Assembly: GCA_051747385.1 (NCBI GenBank)
Contig: JBNJGB010000030.1
Span: 1 to 64,000, forward strand
Direction of reading: 5' to 3'
Length of the DNA stretch: 64,000 nt
Origin: JBNJGB01 sp051747385
GTDB lineage: Bacteria > Myxococcota_A > UBA9042 > PHBI01 > JACKFB01
Shown piece by piece: positions 51,215-59,784 of this stretch (the first letter of the stretch is position 1; the number at the start of each line of letters is the position of its first letter). A program made the position numbers and the translations under genes. Below the pieces are notes generated by a model, which worked only from the letters and a program-made list of their open reading frames with translations, did no database searches and had not been told where the DNA came from.

Positions 51215-52441
51215 CTAGAGGTAGTAGTCCAACTCCTCCTGCTCGAGGAGCACCTCCCGCATCCGGTCCGGATCATCGCCGAAGAAGTACACCGAGCCCC
51301 AGTGGTTTCCGAAGGCGGTCCGCTCCGAGACCTTGGACGACGGCGGCTCGAAGAGATCCGCCCGGTCGTAGTACGGGTCGTTCTGCACGACGTCGGGCAC
51401 CTCGGCGGAGGTCACGATGCGCTTGCGCGGATAGACGAGGAAGCAGCCCGCGTATCCCCTGGCGTCCACCACCTCCTTCGGGAAGAACGCCTCCACCACC
51501 TCCTCCGGGGTCTTCGGATCGCTGCAGAGGACGTGCCCCTGGTAGGCGCTGAAGCCGTAGGCCCGCTCCATCAGCTCGTAGGCGTTGCCGCCCGGCACGC
51601 GGTAGGCCACCTCGCCGAAGTGCAGCCGCCCGTCCTGGGTGAGGAAGTACTCCGGGTGGATGAGGCCGTAGTTGATGTCGAAGGCCTCGATCAGCTCCTC
51701 GACGGCCTTGCGCACGACCGGCCGCCACTCCTCGAGCTGCGGGCTGGCGGGGATGAACACGGAGTAGCCCAGGTGGACGTACTCGGAGATGTTCAGGAAG
51801 CGGATCTTCCGGTCGTGGATGAAGACCTCGCAGGCGAACTCCCAGCCGTCCAGGTGGCTCTCCAGCAGGCACGGGAACTCATCCTCCCGAATCGAGTCCA
51901 CCTCCTCGATGGAGGAGATCATCCGGTGGCCCGCGCAGCCCGCCAGCGTGAACTGCTTGAGGTGGATGGGCGAGCTCGGATCGCCGTCCAGCGTGAGGAG
52001 GGCCTCGTTGACCCGGATCAGGAACCGCTTCACGTCCTCCCGGTCATCGGCCACCTCGAAGACACCCACCGGGATGCCCATCATCTGGGCCCGCCGCTTC
52101 ATCATCGCCTTGTCCCGGAACAGGAGGGCCTGGTTGAACAGGCGCGGGTTGTTCCGTAGACGAGCGTTCACGGCGCCGGCCCACTCGACCGTCTCCTCGA
52201 ACAGCGGGACCGCGAGCTCGACACCCTCGGCCGCCAGGCGCTCGTAGAGATCGCCGGCGCGCTCGTTGACGCGCTCGAAGTCCCAGGGGATGTACGGGAT
52301 GTCGTTGTTCCGAGCGTAGTCCTCCGCCCACGGGGGCGCGACGACCACGTAGGGGCGATCCATCCGAGCGATCGCCTCGATGGCGCGGAGACTCCAGCCG
52401 AACAGGGCGACGTAGCTCTCGTGGGGGTGCTTGTCGGGCAT
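51215..52441 (-). CDS. ATP-grasp ligase
   Basis: 408 residues. Carboxylate-amine/thiol ligase of the ATP-grasp fold: N-terminal preATP-grasp (SYVALFGWSLRAIEAI), central lid (MMKRRAQMMGIPVGVFEV, FPCLLESHLDGWEFACEVFIHD), Mg-binding INYGLIHPEYFLTQDGRLHFGEVAYRVPGGN. Single-domain type like those joining amino acids or modifying peptides; it is not a known purine or carbamoyl-phosphate enzyme. ATG 52441. Substrate unknown. Possible partner: the Cys-His-Asn protein downstream. Confidence 0.88.
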   Translation of the reverse strand: MPDKHPHESYVALFGWSLRAIEAIARMDRPYVVVAPPWAEDYARNNDIPYIPWDFERVNERAGDLYERLAAEGVELAVPLFEETVEWAGAVNARLRNNPRLFNQALLFRDKAMMKRRAQMMGIPVGVFEVADDREDVKRFLIRVNEALLTLDGDPSSPIHLKQFTLAGCAGHRMISSIEEVDSIREDEFPCLLESHLDGWEFACEVFIHDRKIRFLNISEYVHLGYSVFIPASPQLEEWRPVVRKAVEELIEAFDINYGLIHPEYFLTQDGRLHFGEVAYRVPGGNAYELMERAYGFSAYQGHVLCSDPKTPEEVVEAFFPKEVVDARGYAGCFLVYPRKRIVTSAEVPDVVQNDPYYDRADLFEPPSSKVSERTAFGNHWGSVYFFGDDPDRMREVLLEQEELDYYL

Positions 52442-52965
52442 GGCTCACCTCTGGTGTCGGACCGCATCGACGCACGTGCTCGAGCCTGCAGCCGGACTGC
52501 ACGGGCCTGGCCATCGCCGCCGGAGGCAGGCACGATGCATCGGGGTTGTGGGAACCCATCGATTGTAGGGCCCGAGGCCAACGCACCACAAGCCGGGAGC
52601 ACCGGTTCCCCACGGCGGTCGAAAAGTCGACCGCCCTCCCCTGCCCTTGCCCTTGCCCGCTTTCAGAGGCGCAGAATCCGTCCTTTTCGAGCGGGTGCAA
52701 TCCAGCGCCGGGGGCGGTACCGCCGCGCGGATGGGCCGCCGAGCAATGGACCGACTCGACAGAACGTGGTGGCCCTGGCTCACTCCCACCACCAGTCCTC
52801 TGCCGGAGCGCGCTGCTCGTCCGAGCCGGCGTCCCGCGCCCGGCCCTGCCTCTGCACCGCCGACAGGGCCGCGCGAACGCGCCACGGGCTTCGCGCCGCG
52901 GAAGCCCGGCGCGGATGATGCAATGCCATCTTGCCGGATCCAGGCTGCCGAACCATACTCCCGCC
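52442..52965. other. divergent intergenic region with strong palindrome
   Basis: About 520 bp between the ATP-grasp gene and the AAA+ activator; no gene that I can support. Notable: the inverted repeat GGCGGTCGA-AAAG-TCGACCGCC (52614-52635) followed by pyrimidine-rich repeats of CCCTTG (about 52643-52656). It probably holds the promoters of both genes. Confidence 0.45.
52614..52635. promoter_or_regulatory. perfect 9-bp inverted repeat
   Basis: GGCGGTCGA and TCGACCGCC separated by AAAG. Either a transcription-factor site or a short hairpin; no T-run follows on the plus strand. The activator encoded 330 bp downstream is a candidate binder. Confidence 0.5.
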
Positions 52966-54579
52966 ATGGGTACGGATCGCGACTCCAATGTCCTGTCGCA
53001 CCATACGGTGGACACGTACCAGGGGCAGAGCACTCCGGAGGCGCCGTGCATCGGTGTCGTTCCGGCCCTCACCATCGCCCACCACCCCGATCCGAGCCGG
53101 GTCGGCGAGCGGGCGCGCCTCACCGGCGTCCTGTCCGGAGAGCCGGTGGCCCTCTCCCGCCTGGCGCCCACGTTCCGCCGGCCGGACGGCGAGCCGACGC
53201 GTCCCCTGGCCGACCGCTGGATCAGCCGCCAGGCCCTCTGGTTCGAGGCCGACCACGGGGGCGGCCTGCGCCTCCGCCCGGAGGGGCGGCGCGTGCGCGT
53301 CCTCGTGGACGGCCGCCCCCTCCACGAGTCGCGTAGCGTGAGCGCCAGCGACCTGGACCGAGGCGTCGTGCTCTGCCTGGCCGAGCGCGTGGTCCTCGTC
53401 GTGCACCGGCTCCTGCCGGCCACCCGCCGGCGCCCCGGGTTCGGGCTGGTGGGCGAGAGCGACGCCCTGGAGCGCGTGCGCGGCGACATCTCCGTCGTCG
53501 CGGACATGGACATCCCCGTCCTCATCCAGGGCGAGAGCGGCGTCGGCAAGGAGTTGGTGGCGCAGGCCATCCACGCGGCGAGCGACCGCCGGACCGGTCC
53601 CTTCGTGCCGGTCAACATGGCCGCGGTGCCGCCGTCCATGGCGCCGGCGGAGCTCTTCGGGCACCGCCGCGGCTCCTTCACGCACGCGGTCGGCGATCGC
53701 CACGGGTACTTCGGCCAGGCCCGCGGCGGGACCCTCTTCCTGGACGAGATCGGCGACGTCCCGCTCGAGGTCCAGGCCATGCTCCTGCGCGTGCTGGACA
53801 GCGGGGAGATCCAGCGGGTCGGCGACCCCCAGCGTCGGCGCACGGACGTGCGCGTCCTGGCCGCCACCGACGCGGACCTGGTGCAGGCCATCTCCGACGG
53901 ACGCTTCAGGAGTCAGCTCCTCTATCGCCTCGCCGGCTACGAGATCGTGATCCCCCCGCTGTGGCAGCGCCGGGACGACGTCGGCCGGCTCCTGGTGCAC
54001 TTCCTGCGCGAGGATCTGGCGGCCGCCGGCCGCTCGGACGCCCTCCTCGACCGGGCGCGCGGTGGGGGGCATCCCTGGCTGTCCGCCTCGCTCGTGGAGC
54101 GCCTGGTCCGCTACGACTGGCCGGGCAACGTCCGGCAGCTGAGAAACGTCGTGCGACAGCTCGTGGTGGCCAGCCGGGATCGCGACCGCATCCGCGTGCC
54201 GGAGTCGGTCGCCCGCGTGCTGGACGGCACGGCCCCGGGGCTGCGACCGCAGCGAAATCCTCGGGCGCGCCCCGCCCCCCGGACTCCGGTCCCGAGGACC
54301 ATGGAGCCCAGCGACATCGGCGAGGACCACCTGGTGGAGACCCTGCGGAGACACCGGTGGCAGCCGAGCCGGGCGGCCCGGGCGCTGGGGATCTCGCGCA
54401 CCTCTCTCTACAAGCTCATGGACGCCTCCGAGCGCGTGCGCAAGGCCGGCGATCTCACCGACGAGGAGCTTCGCCGCGCCTACGAGACGTGCAGCGGCGA
54501 TCCCGCGGCCATGTCCGATCTGCTCATGGTGTCCAAGCGCGGGCTCCTGCTGCGTCTCCAGCAGCTGGGCCTCCGCTGA
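52966..54579 (+). CDS. FHA-type AAA+ enhancer-binding activator with altered GAFTGA
   Basis: 537 residues. N-terminal FHA-like domain (ISRQALWFEADHGGGLRLRPEG), AAA+ domain with Walker A GESGVGKE (189-196), Walker B TLFLDEIGDV and the arginine-bearing loop, then a Fis-type HTH (WQPSRAARALGISRTSLYKLM) and a second helical unit (DLTDEELRRAYETCSGDPAAMSDLLMVSKRGLLLRLQQLGLR). The loop that normally contacts sigma-54 is GSFTHA (236-241) instead of GAFTGA: the fifth residue Gly is His. A-to-S is tolerated in the family; G-to-H is not usual, so sigma-54 activation is uncertain. ATG 52966. Confidence 0.88.
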   Translation: MGTDRDSNVLSHHTVDTYQGQSTPEAPCIGVVPALTIAHHPDPSRVGERARLTGVLSGEPVALSRLAPTFRRPDGEPTRPLADRWISRQALWFEADHGGGLRLRPEGRRVRVLVDGRPLHESRSVSASDLDRGVVLCLAERVVLVVHRLLPATRRRPGFGLVGESDALERVRGDISVVADMDIPVLIQGESGVGKELVAQAIHAASDRRTGPFVPVNMAAVPPSMAPAELFGHRRGSFTHAVGDRHGYFGQARGGTLFLDEIGDVPLEVQAMLLRVLDSGEIQRVGDPQRRRTDVRVLAATDADLVQAISDGRFRSQLLYRLAGYEIVIPPLWQRRDDVGRLLVHFLREDLAAAGRSDALLDRARGGGHPWLSASLVERLVRYDWPGNVRQLRNVVRQLVVASRDRDRIRVPESVARVLDGTAPGLRPQRNPRARPAPRTPVPRTMEPSDIGEDHLVETLRRHRWQPSRAARALGISRTSLYKLMDASERVRKAGDLTDEELRRAYETCSGDPAAMSDLLMVSKRGLLLRLQQLGLR

Positions 54580-54594
54580 GGACGGCGCCGCGGC

Positions 54595-55545
54595 TCACGA
54601 TCGCCCCCGTTCGTCGCCCAGGCACCTGACCAGCTCCAGCCTGCTGGTCACGCCGAGGCGCCGGTAGATCTCCTTCATGTGGGAGCGGATGGTCTCCACG
54701 CTCCGGCCCATGCTCCGGGCGATCTCCGGCGTGGTGGCGCCGGCCGCCGCGTAGCGGGCCACCGTCCGCTGCGTGCTCGACAGCGCCGCGTCCGGACGCA
54801 CTCGTGGCGGCGCGGCGACCTCGAGGAGCCCCAGGAACGCCGCCCGTCCGTTCCATTCCAGCTCTCGGAGCGCGATCCGTACGCCCTCGGTGACGTAGAG
54901 CTGCTCGCCCGGGACGGGCTCGCGGACGACGGACAGGACCCGGGCGACGGCCTCGCGGCGCGCCGGGGTCAGCCAGGGCCGTGCCACGGCGGAGGCGTAC
55001 TCCACCTCGCCGCGCGGCGTCAGGATGACGGGCGCCTCGGCGCCGTCGAAGGGCCGCGGCTCCACGCGGAAGGCCTGGTCGACGGCGGCGGCCATCGCGG
55101 ACACCGGGGGCGGCGCGCCGTTCAGCTCTCGTGCCGTGAATCGCTCCCGACCCGCGCGACGCGCCAGGAGGAGCCACCCGACCAGGTCGCGGCCGTGATA
55201 CAGGAGCAGGTGCGCGACGTCGCTCGCGGCGTCGGCGACCGCGCCGACCGGAGGCAGGCACGGGCGTCCCGCCCGATCCCCCACGCAGCGCAGGCGCGAG
55301 AGGCTCCGGCACACCGCCGTGGGCGGGTTGTGCAGGTCGAGGCCGGGGATCGCGGCCAGGGGCCGATCGACCTCGCTCGAGAACCTGCTGCACAGGTCGG
55401 AGGCACCGGAGCCGTCCACGGCGGCGCAGTACAGATCATCGCCGACCTCCACCACGCGGAGGAGGGCCGCGGCGTCGGCGTCGGCCTGGGAACGAACGGT
55501 CTCCAGGACCCGGTGACGGATCCCGGCAGGCGTGGGTTGTCTCAT
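54595..55545 (-). CDS. LuxR-family transcriptional regulator with GAF-like sensor half
   Basis: 316 residues from ATG 55545 (GAGAGAAG upstream). N-terminal 220 residues look like a GAF/PAS-like ligand domain with several Cys (LCSRFSSE, VCRSLSRLRCVG); the C-terminal HTH reads AALSSTQRTVARYAAAGATTPEIARSMGRSVETIRSHMKEIYRRLGVTSRLELVRCL, the LuxR DNA-binding pattern. Not an autoinducer LuxR by sequence. It converges with the AAA+ activator. Its 5' leader holds two mutually exclusive hairpins. Confidence 0.88.
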   Translation of the reverse strand: MRQPTPAGIRHRVLETVRSQADADAAALLRVVEVGDDLYCAAVDGSGASDLCSRFSSEVDRPLAAIPGLDLHNPPTAVCRSLSRLRCVGDRAGRPCLPPVGAVADAASDVAHLLLYHGRDLVGWLLLARRAGRERFTARELNGAPPPVSAMAAAVDQAFRVEPRPFDGAEAPVILTPRGEVEYASAVARPWLTPARREAVARVLSVVREPVPGEQLYVTEGVRIALRELEWNGRAAFLGLLEVAAPPRVRPDAALSSTQRTVARYAAAGATTPEIARSMGRSVETIRSHMKEIYRRLGVTSRLELVRCLGDERGRS

Positions 55546-55572
55546 GGGGGCTTCTCTCGGGGGCGTGTGTAC

Positions 55573-55590
55573 GGGGGAATGCCCCCATTC
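55573..55590 (-). promoter_or_regulatory. alternative hairpins in the LuxR leader
   Basis: Within 18 bp, GGGGG-AATG-CCCCC and GAATG-CCCC-CATTC use overlapping bases, so only one can form. It lies 28-45 bp upstream of the ATG. A switch is only a possibility. Confidence 0.35.
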
Positions 55591-55612
55591 GGGTGAGCAC
55601 AGCCCGTGCCAA

Positions 55613-55741
55613 ACCGTCCAGCGCCACACAACACACTGGAATCACTACACCAGAAGCGGGTCCACCCCGCCCAGGCGCGCCCTCGCGAGAGCCCGGGAAC
55701 GTCCACGTACCGTTCAACTCCGCCCAAGACCGTCCAGCGCC
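55613..55741. repeat. two 13-bp direct repeats upstream of the LuxR gene
   Basis: ACCGTCCAGCGCC occurs at 55613-55625 and 55729-55741, 116 bp apart, in the gap between the HTH/zinc-ribbon gene and the LuxR gene. Possible regulator sites. Confidence 0.45.
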
Positions 55742-55832
55742 GAACGGCCCCGGGCGACACCCCCGTGGTCGCTGCGTCACACCGCCCGGCGGCGCCCCTC
55801 GGGCGGGGGCGGCCGGCGGCGCGCCGAAGCGT

Positions 55833-56150
55833 TCAGTCCGGCTCGACCCGGAACACGGGGGGAGCGATGCGCTCCTGACGACACCTCGGGCACGACCCCG
55901 GAGTGGTGAGCCGCGCGCGCTCCCGAAACACGAAGCCGCACGCCAGGCACTCGGCCGGCTCCACGACGAGGCGCTCGCCCGTGTTCTTCAGGGACCGATC
56001 GAGGTGCTCCAGGTGCGAGGCGACGTCCTTCTCCGGGATGCGCACCACCTGCGAGACGTCCAGGGCGCTCAGGGGCCCCTCCCCGCGCAGGCGATCCAGG
56101 ATGGCCTGTCGCACCGTCCGCGTCCGCTCCCTCGGCCCATGCTCGCTCAT
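55833..56150 (-). CDS. small HTH / zinc-ribbon protein
   Basis: 105 residues. N-terminal winged-helix-like part (RQAILDRLRGEGPLSALDVSQVV, EKDVASHLEHLDRSLK) and a C4 zinc ribbon at the end (CLACGFVF...CPRC). Such archaeal/deltaproteobacterial proteins are predicted transcription regulators. It starts 4 bp after the metallophosphoesterase stop and was probably read on the same transcript. Confidence 0.82.
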   Translation of the reverse strand: MSEHGPRERTRTVRQAILDRLRGEGPLSALDVSQVVRIPEKDVASHLEHLDRSLKNTGERLVVEPAECLACGFVFRERARLTTPGSCPRCRQERIAPPVFRVEPD

Positions 56151-56154
56151 GGCG

Positions 56155-57351
56155 TCAGCTCCCCACCAGCACGAGGCTGGTGATCTCGGCCGGGGCCCCG
56201 ATGCGCATCGGCGGCCCCCAGTAGCCGGTGCCCCGGCTCACGTAGATCTGCGTCCCGTCGCCGTGCCGGTGGAGACCGGCGAGGTACGGCTGCACCAGGG
56301 CGGTCGCCGCGCCGAAAGGCCAGAGCTGTCCGCCGTGGGTGTGCCCGGAGAGCTGGAGCCCCACGCCATGCCCCTCCGCGGCGTAGATCTGCCTCGGTTG
56401 ATGAGCCAGGAGGACGAGCTCACGCTCGGGATCGCGGCCGTCGAGCGCCCCCTGCACGTCCGGCGCGTGGCCCACGCCGAAGCGGGCCGCCGTGTGGTCG
56501 TGCACACCCGCCAGGTCGAAGGAGGCCCCTCCCGGCCCGCGGTCGCCCAGGGCCAGGCGCTCGTTCTGGAGCACCCGGATGTCCAGCTTCTCGAGGAACT
56601 CCATCCAGTCGGGCGCCCCGGAGTAGTACTCGTGGTTGCCCGTGACGAAGAAGACCCCGTCTCGCGCCGCGAGGCGGCCGAGCTCTGCGACGTCGCGGCC
56701 CAGGTGGGCCACGGAGCCGTCCACCAGGTCCCCGGTGATGCAGATGGCGTCGGGCTTCAGGGCGTTCGCGCGCTCGACCACCTCCCGGAGGAACCCCTTG
56801 TCCACCGTCGGGCCCACGTGGATGTCCGAGAGCTGGACGAGGCGATACCCCTCCAGGGCGCGCGGCAGCCGCTCCAGGGCGACCTCCACCTCGGGCTCCG
56901 CGAAGTCGCCGCCCCGCGCGCCGTGGAAGCCGAGGAGGCCCAGGCCGCCGGATCCGAGCACCGCGCCCCCGGCGGACACCTGCGCGAGGAACTGGCGGCG
57001 GCCCGGATCGACCGGCGGAGCCATGCCCTCGCCGGTGCACCGCAGGCGACGCCCGAGCCAGCGCACCAGCGCGGGAAGCTCCAGGATGCCCAGACCGAGC
57101 ATCAGGTAGAACAGGAGCCCCATCCAGGTGTAGCCGAGCAGGGGCAGCGGCCACGCGTCGTCCCGCGGGAGGAGACGCGGCAGCACGAACGACGCCGGGA
57201 TCAGCAGCGCGAGCCCCACGAGGAGCCACGTCGCCGCGCGCCGGGTGTGGCCGTCGAGGCCGGTGTCCCGGACGAGGCGGCGGTAGAGGTAGACGTGCGT
57301 GCCCACGAGGAGGCCGCTCATCACGACGAAGAAGACCAGGTAGCGGAGCAT
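56155..57351 (-). CDS. membrane metallophosphoesterase (YkuE/YaeI-like)
   Basis: 398 residues. Four N-terminal membrane segments (1-20, 38-60, 68-100), a Tat-like GRRQFLAQ segment, then the calcineurin-type domain: QLSDIHVG, ITGDLVDG, FVTGNHEYY, LLAHQPRQ, LSGHTHGGQL give the full set of metal ligands. Such enzymes hydrolyse lipid or nucleotide phosphoesters at the membrane. The substrate is not known. Overlaps nothing; a hairpin (57369-57400) lies just upstream of its start. Confidence 0.9.
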   Translation of the reverse strand: MLRYLVFFVVMSGLLVGTHVYLYRRLVRDTGLDGHTRRAATWLLVGLALLIPASFVLPRLLPRDDAWPLPLLGYTWMGLLFYLMLGLGILELPALVRWLGRRLRCTGEGMAPPVDPGRRQFLAQVSAGGAVLGSGGLGLLGFHGARGGDFAEPEVEVALERLPRALEGYRLVQLSDIHVGPTVDKGFLREVVERANALKPDAICITGDLVDGSVAHLGRDVAELGRLAARDGVFFVTGNHEYYSGAPDWMEFLEKLDIRVLQNERLALGDRGPGGASFDLAGVHDHTAARFGVGHAPDVQGALDGRDPERELVLLAHQPRQIYAAEGHGVGLQLSGHTHGGQLWPFGAATALVQPYLAGLHRHGDGTQIYVSRGTGYWGPPMRIGAPAEITSLVLVGS

Positions 57352-57368
57352 GGCCGCAATCTAGACAC

Positions 57369-57400
57369 CGGCGACCCGCCCGACAACCGCGGGGTCGCCG
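57369..57400. terminator. hairpin between symporter and phosphoesterase genes
   Basis: CGGCGACCC / GGGTCGCCG perfect 9-bp stem with 14-nt loop, directly downstream of the symporter stop (minus strand). Probable terminator of that gene. Confidence 0.5.
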
Positions 57401-57415
57401 AAGCCGTGAAGGCGC

Positions 57416-58885
57416 CTACTCCTCGCGCTGATCCCCCGCTTCGGGGCGGAACTCGGGCCGGTCGTCGGGGCCGAGGGGGTGCTCGTCGAAGTCGGACGCG
57501 CGCCTGGCTTCGAGGCGGCGCGCGACCTCCTCCTCGGAGAGGATCTCGTCCTCGCTGCTCGCGACCACGCTGGCGACCATGCAGTCGCCGGTGACGTTGC
57601 AGCTCGTCCGACACATGTCGAGGAGGCGGTCGACGCCGAAGATGATGGCGATGCCCTCCTCCATCATGCTCGGCGACAGCCCCAGGGTCTGCAGCACGAT
57701 GACCAGCATGATGATGCCGACGCCGGGGACGCCCGCGGTCCCGATGGAGGCCAGGGTCGCCGTCAGGACGATGGTGGCCTGCTGCGCCAGGTCCAGGTCC
57801 ATGCCGTAGAGCTGCGTGATGAACAGCGCGGCGACGCCCTGGTAGAGCGCCGTGCCGTCCATGTTGATGGTGGCCCCGAGCGGGACGGCGAAGCTCGTGA
57901 CGTCCTCCGACACGCCGAGGCGCTCCTCGACGCACTCCATGGTCACCGGGAGGGTCGCGGACGAGCTGGAGCTCGAGAAGCCCAGGAGCTGCGCGGGAGC
58001 GATGGCGCGGAAGAAGCGCCGGTAGCCCACGCGCGTGGCCAGCTTGAGGATGGCCGGATAGACGCCGAACATCATCACGGCCAGGCCGCCGACGACCGTG
58101 CCGCTGTAGACCACGAGGCTCCCGAGCACGTCGAGGCCCAGGTCGGCCACCACCTTCACGAGGAGGGCGAAGACGGCGTACGGCGCCACGCGCATGATGA
58201 CGTGGACGAGCTTGATGATGACGTCGGTCAGGGCGTTGGCGAGCTGGATGACCGGCCTGCTCTTCCTCTCGGGGATGAGGGTGAGGCCGATCCCGATGGC
58301 CAGGGCGAAGAAGACGACCTGCAGCATGCTGCCGTCCGCCAGCGAGGCGAACGGGTTGGTGGGGACGATGTCGAGGGCGGTCTCCCAGGCGCTCGGGGCC
58401 TTGGCGGCCTCGATCTTCGCCGCCGCGTCTCCGCCGCCGGCGGCCGACAGCCCCTCGCGGACGTCGTCGGGGACGTACTTCCCCGGCTGCAGCAGCTTCG
58501 CGAGGAGGATGCCCACGCTGATGGCCACGGCGGTCGTCACCAGGTAGATCCCGACCGTCTTGCCGCCGATGCGGCTCAGCTTCCGCAGATCGTTCAGGCT
58601 GGCGGCGCCCTCGATGAGCGAGAAGAGCACGATGGGCACGGCGATGAAGCGCAGCGCCCGGAGGAACAGGTCGCCCACGAAGGCGTTCAGGTTCACGACG
58701 AAGTCGACGGCCGTGCGATCGAAGCCGTCCGGGCCGACGAGCTCGTAGATGGACCCCTTGGCGAGGTTCAGCACGACGCCCGCCACGAGGCCGGCGCCGA
58801 GCCCGATCATGATCTGCCAGTGGACGGCGAGCGACTTCCTCGTCCCGCCGTCTCGGCCCCCGCTGTCGGCGTCGTTCCCAGCCAT
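57416..58885 (-). CDS. dicarboxylate/amino acid:cation symporter (DAACS)
   Basis: 489 residues. Glutamate/aspartate/C4-dicarboxylate uptake carrier. Signature SSSSSSATLPVTMECVEE (reentrant loop 1), NMDGTALYQGVAALF, GTAGVPGVGIIMLV, and LDMCRTSCNVTGDCM for the substrate/cation site. Eight membrane segments expected, inner membrane. An insert rich in Ala/Gly/Lys (AAGGGDAAAKIEAAKAP) lies in the large extracellular loop. C-terminus acidic tail (DFDEHPLGPDDRPEFRPEAGDQREE). Exact substrate not readable. Confidence 0.93.
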   Translation of the reverse strand: MAGNDADSGGRDGGTRKSLAVHWQIMIGLGAGLVAGVVLNLAKGSIYELVGPDGFDRTAVDFVVNLNAFVGDLFLRALRFIAVPIVLFSLIEGAASLNDLRKLSRIGGKTVGIYLVTTAVAISVGILLAKLLQPGKYVPDDVREGLSAAGGGDAAAKIEAAKAPSAWETALDIVPTNPFASLADGSMLQVVFFALAIGIGLTLIPERKSRPVIQLANALTDVIIKLVHVIMRVAPYAVFALLVKVVADLGLDVLGSLVVYSGTVVGGLAVMMFGVYPAILKLATRVGYRRFFRAIAPAQLLGFSSSSSSATLPVTMECVEERLGVSEDVTSFAVPLGATINMDGTALYQGVAALFITQLYGMDLDLAQQATIVLTATLASIGTAGVPGVGIIMLVIVLQTLGLSPSMMEEGIAIIFGVDRLLDMCRTSCNVTGDCMVASVVASSEDEILSEEEVARRLEARRASDFDEHPLGPDDRPEFRPEAGDQREE

Positions 58886-58954
58886 CGGGCGCCGAGCCTA
58901 GGCGAAGCCGCCCCGGGCCACAACCCCGCGCTTCGAGCCGTGTTCTCCCGGGAG

Positions 58955-59653
58955 CTACCCCCGCCCCGATGCGTTGGAGCGACCCCAGACCGAGGCGTCC
59001 AGGTCCAGGTCGTCGAAGAACTCCACGAAGCGCTCGGGGCCGTGCCGGTCGATGTCGAAGACGAGGAGATCGCCGGGTCGGTCGCGGAAGTAGTCGCGCA
59101 CGGCGTCGTGGTGCTCGCGCCACTCCTCCGCCCAGCACTCGCCGAGCTCCTCCTCGGTCGCGTGGACCCGGTCGCCGTGGCGGCACGACCGGTAGCGCCC
59201 CTCGTTGAACCGGAGGCGGCTGGCGACCCAGTCGTCCACGTTCCGCGTGTTGAGGACGAAGCGGCTCCCCGGATACTGCCGGTCGAACGCCTCGTAGTAC
59301 TTGAAGGCGTAGATGGGCGGCGGCCCCTCCGAGGGGTCGATGTGCCGACGCAGCTTCCGCAGCCAGCGCCGCGCGAACAGGCTCCCCACCGACGGACCGA
59401 GGTTGATCTTCTCCATGTCCGTGTAGACGTCGAAGCCGGGCACGTAGTGCAACAGCGGCCGTCCCTCCAGGCGCGCCAGCTCGATCCCGGCCGCGAGCTG
59501 GCCGCTCTCCCAGTGCGCGGCCCGCATCCCGTGCGCCTCGAAGAAGCGCTTCAGGGACACGGTCCCGCAGCGGTTGAACCCGATCTGGAAGATGCGGGGC
59601 CGGCGTGGATCGCGATCCATCAGGCGGGTGACGACGTCGGGCAGGAGTCCCAT
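58955..59653 (-). CDS. sulfotransferase-family protein
   Basis: 232 residues. PAPS-binding loop near the N-terminus FNRCGTVSLKRFFEAHG (5'-PSB), later FVLNTRNVDDWVASRLRFN (3'-PB region with Arg/Ser). Typical length for short bacterial sulfotransferases. Substrate unknown; no other sulfation gene in the window. Start ATG 59653. Confidence 0.85.
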   Translation of the reverse strand: MGLLPDVVTRLMDRDPRRPRIFQIGFNRCGTVSLKRFFEAHGMRAAHWESGQLAAGIELARLEGRPLLHYVPGFDVYTDMEKINLGPSVGSLFARRWLRKLRRHIDPSEGPPPIYAFKYYEAFDRQYPGSRFVLNTRNVDDWVASRLRFNEGRYRSCRHGDRVHATEEELGECWAEEWREHHDAVRDYFRDRPGDLLVFDIDRHGPERFVEFFDDLDLDASVWGRSNASGRG

Positions 59654-59762
59654 GGCATCTCGCGTCGGCTGGTGCGTTCGGGTCCCGGCAGAACGCGTTC
59701 CTGCGCCGACCGGGCGCGGCGTACCGTAGGGGGCCGCCCCGGCAACCTCAAGGAAGGACCGG

Positions 59763-59783
59763 CCCCCGGCCCGTCACCGGGGG
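59763..59783 (-). terminator. hairpin terminator after leuD
   Basis: CCCCCGG / CCGGGGG, 7-bp stem, located directly after the leuD stop; no strong T-run on the minus strand. It would end the leucine transcript. Confidence 0.6.
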
Positions 59784-59784
59784 T

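Noticed and set aside
53671..53688. Sequencing error as cause of GSFTHA
   Set aside because: Frame and surrounding residues are intact and a two-base change would be needed to get Gly from the His codon, so a real substitution is more likely.
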